This document shows, one piece after another, positions 53,023 to 64,000 of a DNA stretch of 64,000 bases. Both the position numbers and the translations under genes were made by a program. A model generated the notes under the pieces. It was not told the DNA's origin, did not search any database, and saw only the letters and a list, made by a program, of their open reading frames with translations. Origin of the DNA: Echinometra lucunter (lineage: Eukaryota > Echinodermata > Echinoidea > Camarodonta > Echinometridae); the NCBI GenBank assembly GCA_029962745.1, contig CM057157.1:27334325-27398324 (forward strand), in the 5' to 3' direction. The first letter of the stretch is position 1. Each line of letters opens with the position of its first letter.

Positions 53023-53071
53023 TTTGTGGTTAGGAACTCAAACATTAAATGTTTGAGTTCCTAACCACAAA
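53023..53071. repeat. perfect 24-bp inverted repeat, one-base centre
   Basis: Arms TTTGTGGTTAGGAACTCAAA-CATT (53023-53046) and the exact complement (53048-53071), with 53047 at the centre. It starts 24 nt after the stop codon of the unknown gene, after an A-run, so the mRNA 3'UTR would hold a strong hairpin. Origin unknown. Confidence 0.9.
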
Positions 53072-53391
53072 ATACATTCATGTGAAACATGAGATTGTAT
53101 AGGCTGAGTGGTCTTGTTACCAGCATTCAATGTGGTAAGCAAAGATCAAACTTGTGATAAGCGGCAGATTTGCAAGGAACATACAAGAAAGACTGGAAGC
53201 TGGAGAACTATTTCAGGCAGTTGAATTTGATGCATTTTATTGCATTGTTGTGTGTACTTTTTTGACTGGGATGATTTCATTTTATTATTACGAGAAATGG
53301 TGATAAATTGACTTATGCATACATGGGCTGATCATTTTTATATCCTTAGAGTTTTATACACCTACAGCAAACCTGCATACTTATGTTACAT

Positions 53392-54061
53392 ATGTGACCC
53401 TCCGCCGCAGAACGACCAATATGTCACAGTGGGAGTTTTAGAGTAAACAGCTAAATTAAAGATCTTGGGGTTGAAAAGTTGATTTTAGGTTTTTGATATT
53501 TTCTAACAGATCATTTATTGATCTACTATCTGACCGAATTTGGGAGCAACTCCGCAATGTAGAAATGTGTTTTTTCTTTGATTCAAAATTACCATTTTGG
53601 GGGAATTTTGAAATAAAAATATGCCAGCATGCTAGGTAAAACCTTCATATTGACATGTATGCACATAACTCAGAAGTTATTCATTCTGTGGCTTTGAAAA
53701 TCTAAACATGTGGGGAAGTATATTTCCTTTGAAACTATTCCAAGTTTGAGCCTAATCTGGTTATCCCTTTACAGTCAGTACAAGGGAACTTCCATTCAAC
53801 CTTTTGGTGAGACATACAATAGGACACCAAGCACTCCTGAATGGTCACTCCTCTTCACATCCTGTTTTCTCTGTTATTCCGGTAATTAGCCTGTCTGACA
53901 AGCTCTCATTCTCAATGTAATTTTAAAGGGTTTGCATGGTCTTGACAAGGCAGGTTACATATATCATTCAAAAGCTTAAGAGTCCAAGCTCTCATACTAT
54001 ATTGAAATGTAAATATGTCATATTTCCAACTTATTGGTCTTTTTTTGGTGGAGGGTCACAT
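53392..54061. mobile_element. TIR element ATGTGACCCTCC, 670 bp
   Basis: Ends ATGTGACCCTCC and GGAGGGTCACAT, with weaker similarity inwards (GACCAATA on both arms). No ORF of note. In the 3' flank of the unknown gene. Confidence 0.65.
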
Positions 54062-54762
54062 CTTATATCTCCTGAAAGCCAGGAGCCTGTTCCTAGAAAC
54101 TGTCATACTGTACATGTAAGTCAAAGTTTGTGGACATCCCATTGAAACGTGTGTTAATTCTACAGCACGTCCCAGTGGGCTGTCTAAGAACTTGGATTTA
54201 CATCGGTTTTGAGAAATAGGCCCCGGAAGGCCACTTACTCTGCGGAAAAATGTATGAGTTAAAAATAAACTGGAATTCTGGTCATGCGATCATAATGTGA
54301 AAGAAACTGTTCCGAAGCAACTGGGAGAGTTGGATTAGTTGTTCGGTATATAAACATGGGTGTCTAGTGTGAGTACTGGAGATTATTGAAAATGATAAGA
54401 AATTCACTTACTTTCCCCAAAAGGTACTTGCACTGCACAAAGAAATGAGTGTATGGGACCACAAACAAATCTAGCGTGAATATTACGCCCAAACTTTTCA
54501 TGTTTTTTCTCGTCATATTTTCATAGTTAGGGCATTTGAAGAGCAATCCTTTCTAGGCGACATATTTACTATGATATTCTTCCTAATTGACATGGAAAGA
54601 ATGAGAAAGCTCACAAATTATTTTTCACCTTTCCCAGAACTCAAGCTTTGGTTTTCTGCAGAAAACGTGGGATGCATTTCATGGAGTACATGTGGTTGCT
54701 GTGAATGTGCCTCATAAAGGCTCATTTAGATATCCAGTGGCGCAGAGTCAGTAGCTCCTGAA

Positions 54763-55168
54763 CCCATTCGTGACAGGAATTATTCAAAGCCTAATTTGAT
54801 TAGCTTTTATTCTTCAAATTGGCAACATCAACATTTTTATTTTATTGCTACATTTTTCTTACAAAACGTCATGTATATGAAATGAATATAAATTGACAGA
54901 AATTATGATGAGAAGTAAAAAAGTTGCCAATTTGCAGGGGAAAACAGTGATTTTAAACTTTCTATCACATTGCCAATTCAAGGATTTCAATGCTTATTTT
55001 CCTTTAAAAAAAATTCAGCATCAAACAACAAATATTGACGCAACCAAAATTGGCAGTTTGTGTAGAATATTTTGCTCTTTCTGCTCATGTATTTGGTATG
55101 ATTTTTAGGGCTTTGCATCAAAAGATATTAGGCCAAACCACAAAATGTGGACCTCTGTCACGAATGGG
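54763..55168 (+). mobile_element. TTAA-MITE, copy E
   Basis: CCCATTCGTGACAG to CTGTCACGAATGGG, D orientation. Flanks are TGAA and TTAG, so the TTAA copies have mutated. The shared internal frame is present but frameshifted. Confidence 0.88.
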
Positions 55169-56724
55169 TTAGAGACATTGGTTAACATTGTTATGATTTT
55201 TTTTTTTTAATCTCATTTTGTTACTGGAAAATGGGATAAACATAAATGGTTCTAGTGTAAAAATACCAGTCTGAAAGTTTCAGAGTATAATATCCACAGG
55301 AAGCATTTTTGAATATCAGAAATGTGAACCAAGGTTTGAAAAATATACGAGGGTCGGTTGCACAGACCAGATGTAAGGAGTGCGCATGCGCGCATGGCTC
55401 AACGACCGCACTGTGTGTATCATGTGGTGGAAGGCAGATAAAGGTATTCTTAGTTTATTGTCTCTCGAGACGAAAACTAATGAAATCACGGTTTGCTCCT
55501 AACTTATAGTTTTTCATTCAAAATTATGGTTGGTTTCAGGGTTTTTGAGTACAAATACAAGTACTCATACACATGTTTCATCTTAGTTTGAGAACTTTTT
55601 TTAATCAGCTGCTCACAAAGTTAGCCAATGCCTTTAAGCACAGTCATACTATTAGATTCTAGAATATAAATTAGTTTTATGCCAGTAAACTTATTATAGA
55701 AATCATTCTATTGAAAATTCAGAAATGTGAGAAGGCATCAAATTGCCAAAAAGATATTCCAGTATTTGAAGAAATTGTTACGAAAGGTGAAGATGAACAA
55801 GTGGCATTAGATGCATGTAGGTGCTCTGTGCTTTAAGAAATTTTGTCCGTCCTTTTTTAAAGAATATGCTACAATTTTTAACTTACACTATAATAAAATT
55901 AAATTGTACATTGCATTGTATAAACAGTGGAAAAGCAATGGAACAGAACTGCCTGTTCAAATCACACTTTTGATGAACAATTTCTTCTTGCACTTCATTG
56001 TTCATAAGAGTAACATGAAAAATTTGTTGATGAAGTATGTACATATAAATTATAAGTGCCATTACTTTGCATATAATGATATATTTTGTATAATATTTCA
56101 TATTTTGATTCACCTTGCAACTTATCTGCCTCTTATTTTTACGAATTTATGTACTGTTATATGTGAATAATACAGAATGGTTTCCACATGTAATAATGTA
56201 TGTTGATTTCTAGAAGCTTGTTCACATGAGGCGGCAGAATTTTTGATCCCCTTCCTTTTTTGCATGTAAATAATGTACGAGGAGGCAAAAAAAGAAATCG
56301 GTTATTTAAAAGATCTTTTCTACTTGATCTTGCTTTGAACTCTGCAAGGGCCAGGCATGTTATCTTTTTTTAATGTTTTAATTTATATAAACTCCGTCCA
56401 TCATCGCTTTTACATTATTTTTTTAAAAAGTAAATGTACAATTTCGCACTACTTTTAAATGATCAGATACCGTACACATGTACATGTAATTAAACTGTAA
56501 ATATGAAAGATTATTTATAACATTTGAACAAATGTAACTGTCATTGCATTAGAATGTTATGAAATGTACATTATCATTAAATGCTATGAGCATTCATCTG
56601 ATATCACCTGATGGCTCATGATTTGTATTTTCTTTTGCTTTTTTCATTAAGACCTTCTGTTTAGAGAGAAGCGATCGACTCAAGTAGACAGAAGTCCTCA
56701 AGTTGGTCCTTAGCACTGTATCAA
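55169..56724. other. 3' flank of the unknown gene, no feature seen
   Basis: AT-rich, with several AATAAA words (for example near 55895) that could end the transcript. ORFs up to 119 codons are Phe/Ile/Leu-rich without domain content. Confidence 0.4.
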
Positions 56725-57290
56725 CCCATTCATGATAGGAATTGTGAAGCCTTATTTGATCACTTTTTCTTCTTCAAATTGGCAACATCAGTATTTTCTG
56801 TTATTACTATGTTTTTCTAATAAAAAGTCCTGTACAGTTAACTTTGCAAATCTGTTGGGACCACAAAAAATAGTTTGACTTATGCAAATTCAACTGAGGA
56901 AGTGCAAATATTAAACACATGTATAGTTTGGTCAAAAAATTTATTGGAGTTGGGAAAAGTTCGACTTATGCAACTTTGGGTTATGCAAGGCAGTATTTGG
57001 AATGAATCTAAACTTGGAAATATGTTGTGAAGTTAACAAGATGCCAATTCGCATGAAAAATCAATGATTTTGAACTGTCCATTGTGTTGTCAATATAAGG
57101 ATGTTTATTGTTCACTTTCTTCTGAAAAATTTTCAGCATCAAACAACAAATGGTGAATGCGACCAAAATGGCACAGTGTCTACAGGATTTTTTGTTCTTT
57201 CTGCCCATGTATTTGGTTAAGTTTTTTAGGGCTCTGCATAAAAAATTATTGGGGCAAGGCACATAATTTGGACTCTGCATCCTGCATGGG
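56725..57290 (+). mobile_element. degraded TTAA-MITE, copy G, with internal insertion
   Basis: CCCATTCATGATAG at the left and TGCATGGG at the right, D orientation, with flanks TCAA and TTGA. Words such as CTTCAAATTGGCAACATCAG and TTTTCAGCATCAAACAAC are kept. About 160 bp of foreign sequence (56833-57000, TTCGACTTATGCAACTTTGG) splits it. Confidence 0.7.
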
Positions 57291-57387
57291 TTGAAGAATT
57301 AAAGGAAGAATGCAGTTGCATTCAATATTTTAATTCACAATGTCCATTGGGAGAACATCTAAAGGTGACAGAATAATTTTCTTTTAA

Positions 57388-57790
57388 CCCATTCGTGGGA
57401 GGAATTATTTAAAGCCTCATTTGATCAGCTTTTATTCGTCAAATTGGCAACACCAACATTTTTATTTTATTGCTACATTTTCCTTATAAAACGTCATGTA
57501 TCTGAAATGAATATAAATTGACAAATTATGATCAGTCAAAAAGTTGCCAATTTGCAGGGGAAGACGGTGCATTTAAACCTTCTATCACATTGCCAATTTA
57601 AGGATTTTAATGCTTATTTTCATTTTAAAAATTTTCAACATCAAACAACGAATATTGACACAACCAAAATTGGCCCAGTTTGTGTAGAATTTTTTGCTCT
57701 TTCTGCTCATGTATTTGGTATGATTTTTAGGGCTTTGCATCAAAAGATATTAGGCCAAACCACAAAATGTAGACCTCTGTCACGAATGGG
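57388..57790 (+). mobile_element. TTAA-flanked MITE, copy F
   Basis: CCCATTCGTGGGAG to CTGTCACGAATGGG with TTAA on both sides (57384-57387, 57791-57794), D orientation. Carries an 88-codon frame ending in the right TIR, as in copy D. Confidence 0.9.
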
Positions 57791-58047
57791 TTAAAGAAAA
57801 TTGACATCAAATTCAGCTCCTGGATTGATTCAAGAACATGTGATATTCATAGGCAGATATAATCTTAGAAACACCTAGAATCCAGAACACTCATCGATAT
57901 TACCGGTAAGCATAAAAATGTCAAGGTTGGGGTGGCAATTATAATAATAATGATCAGTTTTCATCCAAAACAACATCAATAACATATTCCCTATGATGGC
58001 AATGATGAAAGGTGTGACGGTGGTAGCAATATTGATCATCATGATGA

Positions 58048-58470
58048 GGTGATGATAAAGCTGGTGGTGATGATGAAGGCAATGATGGTGATGGTGATGA
58101 TGATGATGGTGGTGGTGATGGTGATAATGATGATGGTGGTGGTGATGGTGATGGTGATAATGATGATGATGGTGGTGGTGATGGTGATAATGATGATGAT
58201 GGTGGTGGTGATGGTGATAATGATGATGATGGTGGTGGTGATGGTGATGATAAACATAATAGAGATGATGATGGTGGTGGTGATGGTGATGATGATGATG
58301 ATGGTAATGGTGATGGTGATGATGATGATGATGGTGGTGGTGATGGTGATGATACAGATGATGATGGTGATGGTGATGATAAACATAATAAAGATGATGA
58401 TGGTGATGGTGATGATGATAAACAATAAAGATGATGATGATAATGAATGATGATGATGATGAAAATGATG
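58048..58470. repeat. GAT/GGT triplet array
   Basis: Higher-order pattern of about 42-45 bp, GATGATGATGGTGGTGGTGA-TGGTGATAAT, broken by ATAAACATAATA words. Purine-rich on the plus strand. Poly-His, Ser-Pro and Ile-Thr ORFs on the minus strand are artefacts. Confidence 0.92.
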
Positions 58471-60888
58471 GTGATGATGAGACAGTGGTGGTTATGGCAA
58501 AAATTAAGGTCATGACAGTGGTGATTATTTGACAATATGCACTGTAGACAGTATTAACAGCAAAAAATGTCACTTCGCACATACATCACTGTTGCATAAA
58601 TTTACTCCAAACAAATTACCCACATACAAAGTCCTAGTATGTTCTAATCAAACATTTATTCATTCACACACGTTACGCAAGGGATTTTTCTTGTTATCCT
58701 ACATCAAGTAGCAGATCCGAAACTGTTAAATATACAGTAAGTACCTGGGAAAAACCAAGGAGGAAAAGCCGTGACTGTGTCATACCCGCATGAAAATGAC
58801 ACTACCATGTATGGCTTGAATCAGATACAGCCTGTTCTGAACAACTGTGGGAACAAATCGCATAATAACAGCTGCACTGGCCCTCAAAAGAGACAAGTCC
58901 AAATTATGGGGTTAAATAAATCAAATTCTATTAAATATGGTAAGAAGTACTTATGCAAGCATCTATGGTATGGTATAGACTCGGTGGAGGGTTTGGTAGT
59001 AACATTGTATGTAAATTCCTTTAGGAAAGAGCCAAATAAAAAATATGAGTAACAAACAATAACTTAAAAATAATGGTGAAAGTATTATGTTATATCTTTT
59101 ACGCTGAGTAGCTGAATCAGAATGATCTTTATAACTCAAGGGACACAGATAAATGGACCAACAATACTTTTATTACAAACAGATCACAAAATGCATACAA
59201 TACCTAGGCACATATACGCTCCATCTACTAAAATCAAGTATGAGTTTTTAAAGGACTGGCAAAATAAGATTCTTCGCTCCTATAAGTTTTCTTGGACACA
59301 TGAATGATTTGTAAAGGATGCAAGTGCCCAAAAAATGGCAAAATCCAACATTTGCATTTTAGGCTCCAAAACTTTGTAAAAATGCACTGGTGTTTTGAAA
59401 CGTCGATTGTTCCCCTGAGTGCGTGAAATGTTTGCAAGAAATTGCAATATTTTTCTTAATACTGCCAAACTAAAAATTAACGATTGCCAGTGCTTCTGAA
59501 CTCCCACGCATGTTTGGCAAACGTGGAGCATAAAATGCGAATGTTGTCTTTGCCAATTTTTTTACATGTGTATCCTGGGGAAATTGTTTGCGTTCCCTTG
59601 AAAACTATGCGTACGGTTGTAATGATAGCTTTGAAAAATAAGAACTATATCGGGTCATCCGAAAAAACATCTGGAGTACATACATTTTGTGTAGAGTAAT
59701 TACATAAGGATCTTTCGTGTGTGTGTGTGTCTGAAAAGAAGCTTTCTCACATAATTCTTTTGATGAGGAGCCCTATGTCATGTTGAAGATGGAAAAATAA
59801 TGACAAACAGGCCTAGAAACAAGGCATTTTATGCCCAGAAATCATATTTCATTCAGAGTGATCAAATCAGCGTAACTGTGAAACAGACAAATAATAAGAT
59901 CTTATTCAACTTTGATATCAAAATGACTTCTTTCAAAATGCTGCACAAGATACCTTCATGACAAGCATCCAAAATAAATACTGAGAGGATTCGATCCAAA
60001 ATGAAGGAAAAATACAAATGATGTAAAACATCTCAAAATATTAAATAAAAAAGGGCTGGAATCCAACTTCCAAGCTGCCTTTTATTAAATATAACCTCTT
60101 TCTTTCTATGACGAAACTTTCAGTACACGGCAACATATGACAAGCATCAGCATATGACTAGTTAAGGAAGTTAGTACAACTCTGTATAAACACATTAAAA
60201 TATTGATACGAAATTCTTGGACAATACAGATTTAATACGCGAGTGTGTTAGTCGTCCAAAAGCTCATTTGAAGATCAAAAAATAACATAACTCACAATTT
60301 AAACAATACTATAGATTGCTACTACTGAACTGTTACACAAATCCTATTCTGAACTAAAATTTGTAAAACAATGAACAAGTTTTGACAACCTTTTTTTTTC
60401 ATAGACTATACATCAAAATGGTTTATCTACATCCAATACACATGCTGGATAGTGATTATCTTGTTCAAATTAGAGCACAAACAAAAATTAAATAAGACAA
60501 AGTCATATTTCTCTCCTTATCGAATTAACTAAAATGTACAATAGTGTTGTTATGATTTTGTTGAGTACCAAGGTGCATTTTCATAAAAAGCTTAGGAATT
60601 CATGAACTAATTAAACTTACTTAATCTTCTGAGGTCTATACAAAAGCACTGCGAATACATCCACATCCCTAATTCCATAATGGAATCTCCCATTCTTTCA
60701 ATCGGCACAAGAGCAAGAGTATTTGCTCTACTGATGAGAAGGCGAATCCAAAACGCGGGCGATTAGAAAATATTACACATACCCTTCAAATGCTGCTTTG
60801 GTTTGGTCGTACTGTATTTGATATGTACAAAGAATGGGATAAACCATTGTGATAATAGAGGGTGGTAAGAGACAGAGGGACTGCTGAA
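58471..60888. other. intergenic DNA and probable peroxiredoxin 3'UTR
   Basis: The right part must hold the minus-strand 3'UTR of the peroxiredoxin gene; minus-strand AATAAA words occur, for example near 60080. A (GT)n run lies near 59715. Nothing else recognised. Confidence 0.4.
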
Positions 60889-60971
60889 TTATTGCTTTCC
60901 AAAGTACTCCTTGCTTTCTTTGACACCAGGCTTGATCGTATCGTCACCAGGCTTCCAGCCGGCAGGGCACA
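60889..60971 (-). CDS. peroxiredoxin last exon (resolving Cys, YF tail)
   Basis: 83 nt from acceptor TTTTTCAG to the stop. G carried over plus TG gives Val, then [15 protein letters not shown] and [14 protein letters not shown]. Matches PRDX1/2 C-termini in length and sequence. Confidence 0.93.
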
Positions 60972-63507
60972 CTGAAAAAGAAACAATAACAGTCGCAAAA
61001 TAAACCTTACTTGTGATGATCTCTTTGCAAAGAAGGCAAGCAAATACTTGTAAAATAAAGTCAATAATGCCCCCACATTGCAACTTGCGGGGCATTGTAC
61101 CTTGTTCAACATTTCCGTTTCCAATATTGTTTTTATTGATGTTGGTAGAGGGAGATACAGGAAAGAAAGCTTGATTAATCTTTCATCCATTTTAAAAATC
61201 ATGATAATTATTTTGCAAAGAAAGCAAGTGTATGCTTGTAGACATTCATTTACATCAATATCAAACCTTAGGCTTTACGGCCTATCCAAAGGGATTTGAT
61301 ATTGTGAGGATTAATGTCTTCCAAATGACACAAAAGCATAATCCACATGATTCTGAATATGTTCCTTCAAAAGTGACCTTAATTTTAGTCAAAAAAGCCA
61401 GCAGGCTTCTTAATTTCCTTTTTTTCTTTAATATTTATGTATTCAGTTTATCTCTCAAAATGAACTATAGCTTGCATGTTAAATAACAAGGCCACTTGAG
61501 GAGTTTTCACAGTAATCATAAATTTTAAACATAACACCTACAGAAAAAAATTTCTGAACACGCAATCCTCGAAGGTTCTGATGTATAGAGAGCTTAAAAT
61601 TTTTTTCTCTAACTTCCGAAGAAACCATCCACAATTTGGGAATATTCCTGATTCACCAGTCAACTTCCTTGCATGATTAGTTTTCTACTAATTATGCAGC
61701 CATGCCAAAGAAATGCCTTCAAGTCCAAATGAATAACAAGTCCTCATACAGAGAGTGACTGCCTCCCTGAGGAAAACATTTCCTCGTTAAGAAATTCTAA
61801 TCATTTTAATGACCTTTCAAATGATTTCCTCCGAGGCAAAAAGCCTTTAATCGAATATTCGGCTCACAAGAGCTGAATTAAACAAAACAGACTCAAAGCT
61901 TGGTTTACATCAGAATAGTTCAATTCTACATTAATTTGGTCTTGTATCTAAGACTCATTTTGAATTCAATGGAATTCCAATACAAGCAAGAAGAAAAAGT
62001 TGGGCGTAATCATATAAATCCTGCATCATGCTCTAAAAAATCTTAATATTACTTGGTCTGAAATATTAATCAACATAATTACATTTTCATACATTTTTGT
62101 TTCATCTTCTTTAATCATACATTAATTTTCTGTATATATTATAATTAATTACATTTTTGGAAATTAATTACATTTTCATACACGTTGTTTCATGTTCTTT
62201 AATCATACTTTTCTGTTTTTATTATCATTAATTACAATTTTGGAAAATAAATTACATCAAGATTTCTTTCATATTTGCTTTCTCTCTTTTTTTTTTTTTT
62301 AATTTGGCCATGTAGGACTTAACAAATTACTTTCAATTTTAAACATTAACAATCAATAACAGTTCTTCAAGAAAATTTATTTCTTCATTCTTCATTTCCC
62401 TATTTTTCTTTTTCCCTTGTTGTATTTCATTAAATCCAGAGATTTTTAAAGGAATCTTCCAATGTGTCTAGGCTCATACATTGTTAAGACTGTAAGAGAA
62501 AATTAATTGGTTGCTGGCAGCAGCCCTCATCTCTTTGTAAAATGAAGAGTACAAAATCATGGCTTGGTTGGAGCATTGGAAGGTCTCTCCTCATCACGAA
62601 ATGAATTCGATTGTCTTGGTATGGTACAACTACATCGGTTAATTTTCAAAAAATATTTGAAATTAACGACAGAATGTGCCTTTTCAACAAGGACAATACT
62701 TCTGACGGAGCTATACTCCCGTAGGATATGAAATATTCTGAGTGAAGATGATAAGCCCAGATCTCATGCAGAGTTTACTTGACTCAAGCCAGACTTGCCA
62801 GAATTGGAAAGGCCTCTGATGACATCTGCCGGCTGTGTTCCGCTATTCGAGAAGAAGTAGAACACTTTGTTTCTTCTTGCCCAGTCACTGCATCTGTGCG
62901 CCGAGACCTCATCAATCGCATAAAGGAGAACGACAATACCAGACAATTTGCAGGTTTCTTTGAGTCAGACCCCCAGACATTTCTAGAGTGCATTCTGTTT
63001 CTACCCCCTGGGCACCTCAACAGTGCCAGTAAAACCCAGCTCCACACACTTATTTTATACTTCATTCGCAATCTTCACACAACCCGTCAAAACCTCCTCA
63101 GCAACTTGTCTAGTTCTACCAACCCTTAGGAAGTGTCTGCAGTCATTTCAACTGATACCAGCGATCTCCGACCTTAACGGAGGAAGGATACAAGAGAGAG
63201 AGAGAGAGGTTTGACAAAGTCCAATGATGGATTTTTTTAAAGACCTGTGGTTGGCTCACAGAGCAACAAATCTCACATTTCCTTGCTTTTACTCAAGACT
63301 CTTATTTCCTTAGGGTTGTTTTTTTTTTAACAAAGCTGGAGAAATCTCATGTTTCTATTAAAAGATTTATTCTTACCCTCTCCGTGCTCATCTGTAAACT
63401 GGAAAGCTTGCACCAAACGAAGAACCTCATCAACGGAACGTCCGACGGGGAGGTCGTTGATGGTGATTTGACGGAGGATGCCCTTGTTGTCAATAATGAA
63501 CAGACCT
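60889..63507 (-). CDS. typical 2-Cys peroxiredoxin, 3' part of gene (two exons in window)
   Basis: 2-Cys peroxiredoxins reduce hydrogen peroxide and alkyl hydroperoxides with electrons from thioredoxin, as homodimers and decamers. The two exons give about 69 residues. They include [20 protein letters not shown] and GRSVDE, then VCPAGWKPG, whose Cys is the resolving cysteine, and end in the YF motif (KEYFGKQ-stop) linked to sensitivity to overoxidation. The pattern is that of PRDX1/2; the peroxidatic Cys is in exons right of the window. PRDX1 versus PRDX2 cannot be told apart, so no symbol is given. The 2.4-kb intron carries a LINE fragment. Confidence 0.92.
60972..62763. other. peroxiredoxin intron, left part
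   Basis: AT-rich. A short segment near 62140-62260 is locally duplicated (AATTAATTACATTTTCATAC-type words twice). No exon seen. Confidence 0.4.
62764..63129 (+). mobile_element. LINE C-terminal fragment with CCHC-like finger
   Basis: About 120 codons: [16 protein letters not shown], then [18 protein letters not shown], giving C-x2-C-x8-H-x4-C, the zinc-finger pattern after the reverse transcriptase in several non-LTR clades. It ends SSSTNP-stop. No reverse transcriptase precedes it, so it is a 5'-truncated remnant, antisense in the peroxiredoxin intron. It is a different family from the LINE at 2552, which has no such finger. A host zinc-finger exon is possible but less likely. Confidence 0.65.
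63377..63507 (-). CDS. peroxiredoxin penultimate exon
   Basis: 131 nt; acceptor GTGTCAG, donor GAGG|GTAAGA, phase 2 to 1. Reads [20 protein letters not shown], then [13 protein letters not shown]. The acceptor could lie two bases further in; the AG|AGGT repeat leaves this open. Confidence 0.92.
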
Positions 63508-64000
63508 CTGACACAAGAAAAAAAAAAATCATAGCACATAGAAATGTTGCTTCCAAATGGATAACAACCAGTTCAAAAATCAAAGGACACATTTTTCTAA
63601 CCTTGTAAAATGCCATACAATTTGCTAACTGGAAACTCCATGAAAATGGTTTTGAAAATTAGATTTGCTATGCAAACATGGAAGACAACTTGTCCATTTC
63701 ATGTTTTTTTTTTTTCAAAATACAGAAGTTTGCCACTATATAATATGTCTTACATATATGTATATAAAAAAATATAAACAGTAAACTTCATATATTCAAC
63801 TATTCTCTATAAAAGATTACGAATAAAGAAGAAATTTGGAATGTACTGTTTGTGCATACTCATTCTGCTGTCCAATGACAAAAAGAAACTCTTTCTTTTT
63901 TTTTTTTTAATTTACCCTCTTCTATATTTGGAGCACTTTTTTATGTTCTACATGATGATGATGGAAAAATTAAGGCCACATGACCCCCAATTTCCGAAAT
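63508..64000. other. peroxiredoxin upstream intron, runs off the window
   Basis: AT-rich intron sequence with T-runs. No upstream exon is visible. Confidence 0.5.

Noticed and set aside
55811..56170. 119-codon ORF in the 3' flank
   Set aside because: Composition follows AT-rich background and there is no recognisable motif or splice context.

Overview
This is animal nuclear DNA, intron-rich and repeat-rich, most likely from an echinoderm or another marine invertebrate. The evidence is short exons with canonical GT/AG introns, very common TACATGTA words, long ATT/ATC triplet arrays, many short TIR elements, and a CR1/L2-type LINE whose ORF begins with a signal-peptide-like stretch plus a 2A-type motif, as reported for sea-urchin elements. 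The species cannot be fixed from the sequence alone. There is no prokaryotic, viral or CRISPR content.

Layout. (1) 1-1151, + strand: the last two coding exons of NADK2 (mitochondrial NAD kinase 2), one of them a 20-nt microexon. (2) 2.5-9.2 kb: a nearly complete but frameshifted LINE, a tRNA-derived SINE, a 44-bp minisatellite and triplet arrays. (3) 13.2-36.8 kb, - strand: a complete MAP3K1 (MEKK1) gene. It has 17 coding exons joined in phase, 3768 nt in total (1255 aa), with SWIM finger, RING finger, TOG-like region, ubiquitin-interacting motif and kinase domain. (4) 36.8-38.2 kb: a divergent intergenic space with a tandem duplication. (5) 43.9-53.0 kb, + strand: a gene I do not recognise (about 913 aa), largely disordered, with a 51-nt in-phase cassette exon and a PP1-docking-like motif. 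One or two further 5' exons are possible at 38.2 and 41.2 kb. (6) 53-60.9 kb: 3' flank with several TIR elements, a perfect 24-bp hairpin and a GAT/GGT array. (7) 60.9-63.5 kb, - strand: the last two coding exons of a typical 2-Cys peroxiredoxin. The gene continues past the right edge, and one intron holds a LINE C-terminal fragment.

The four host genes are unrelated in function (NADP supply, MAPK signalling, unknown, peroxide removal) and are transcribed separately. What is new-looking lies mainly in the mobile DNA. A TTAA-flanked, piggyBac-like MITE family has at least six good copies, one of them inserted at intron position +6 of a MAP3K1 donor site. At least seven other TIR families are present. 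The LINE and the SINEs share a 3' tail. Introns were assigned by reading splice sites and phases; there is no transcript evidence.
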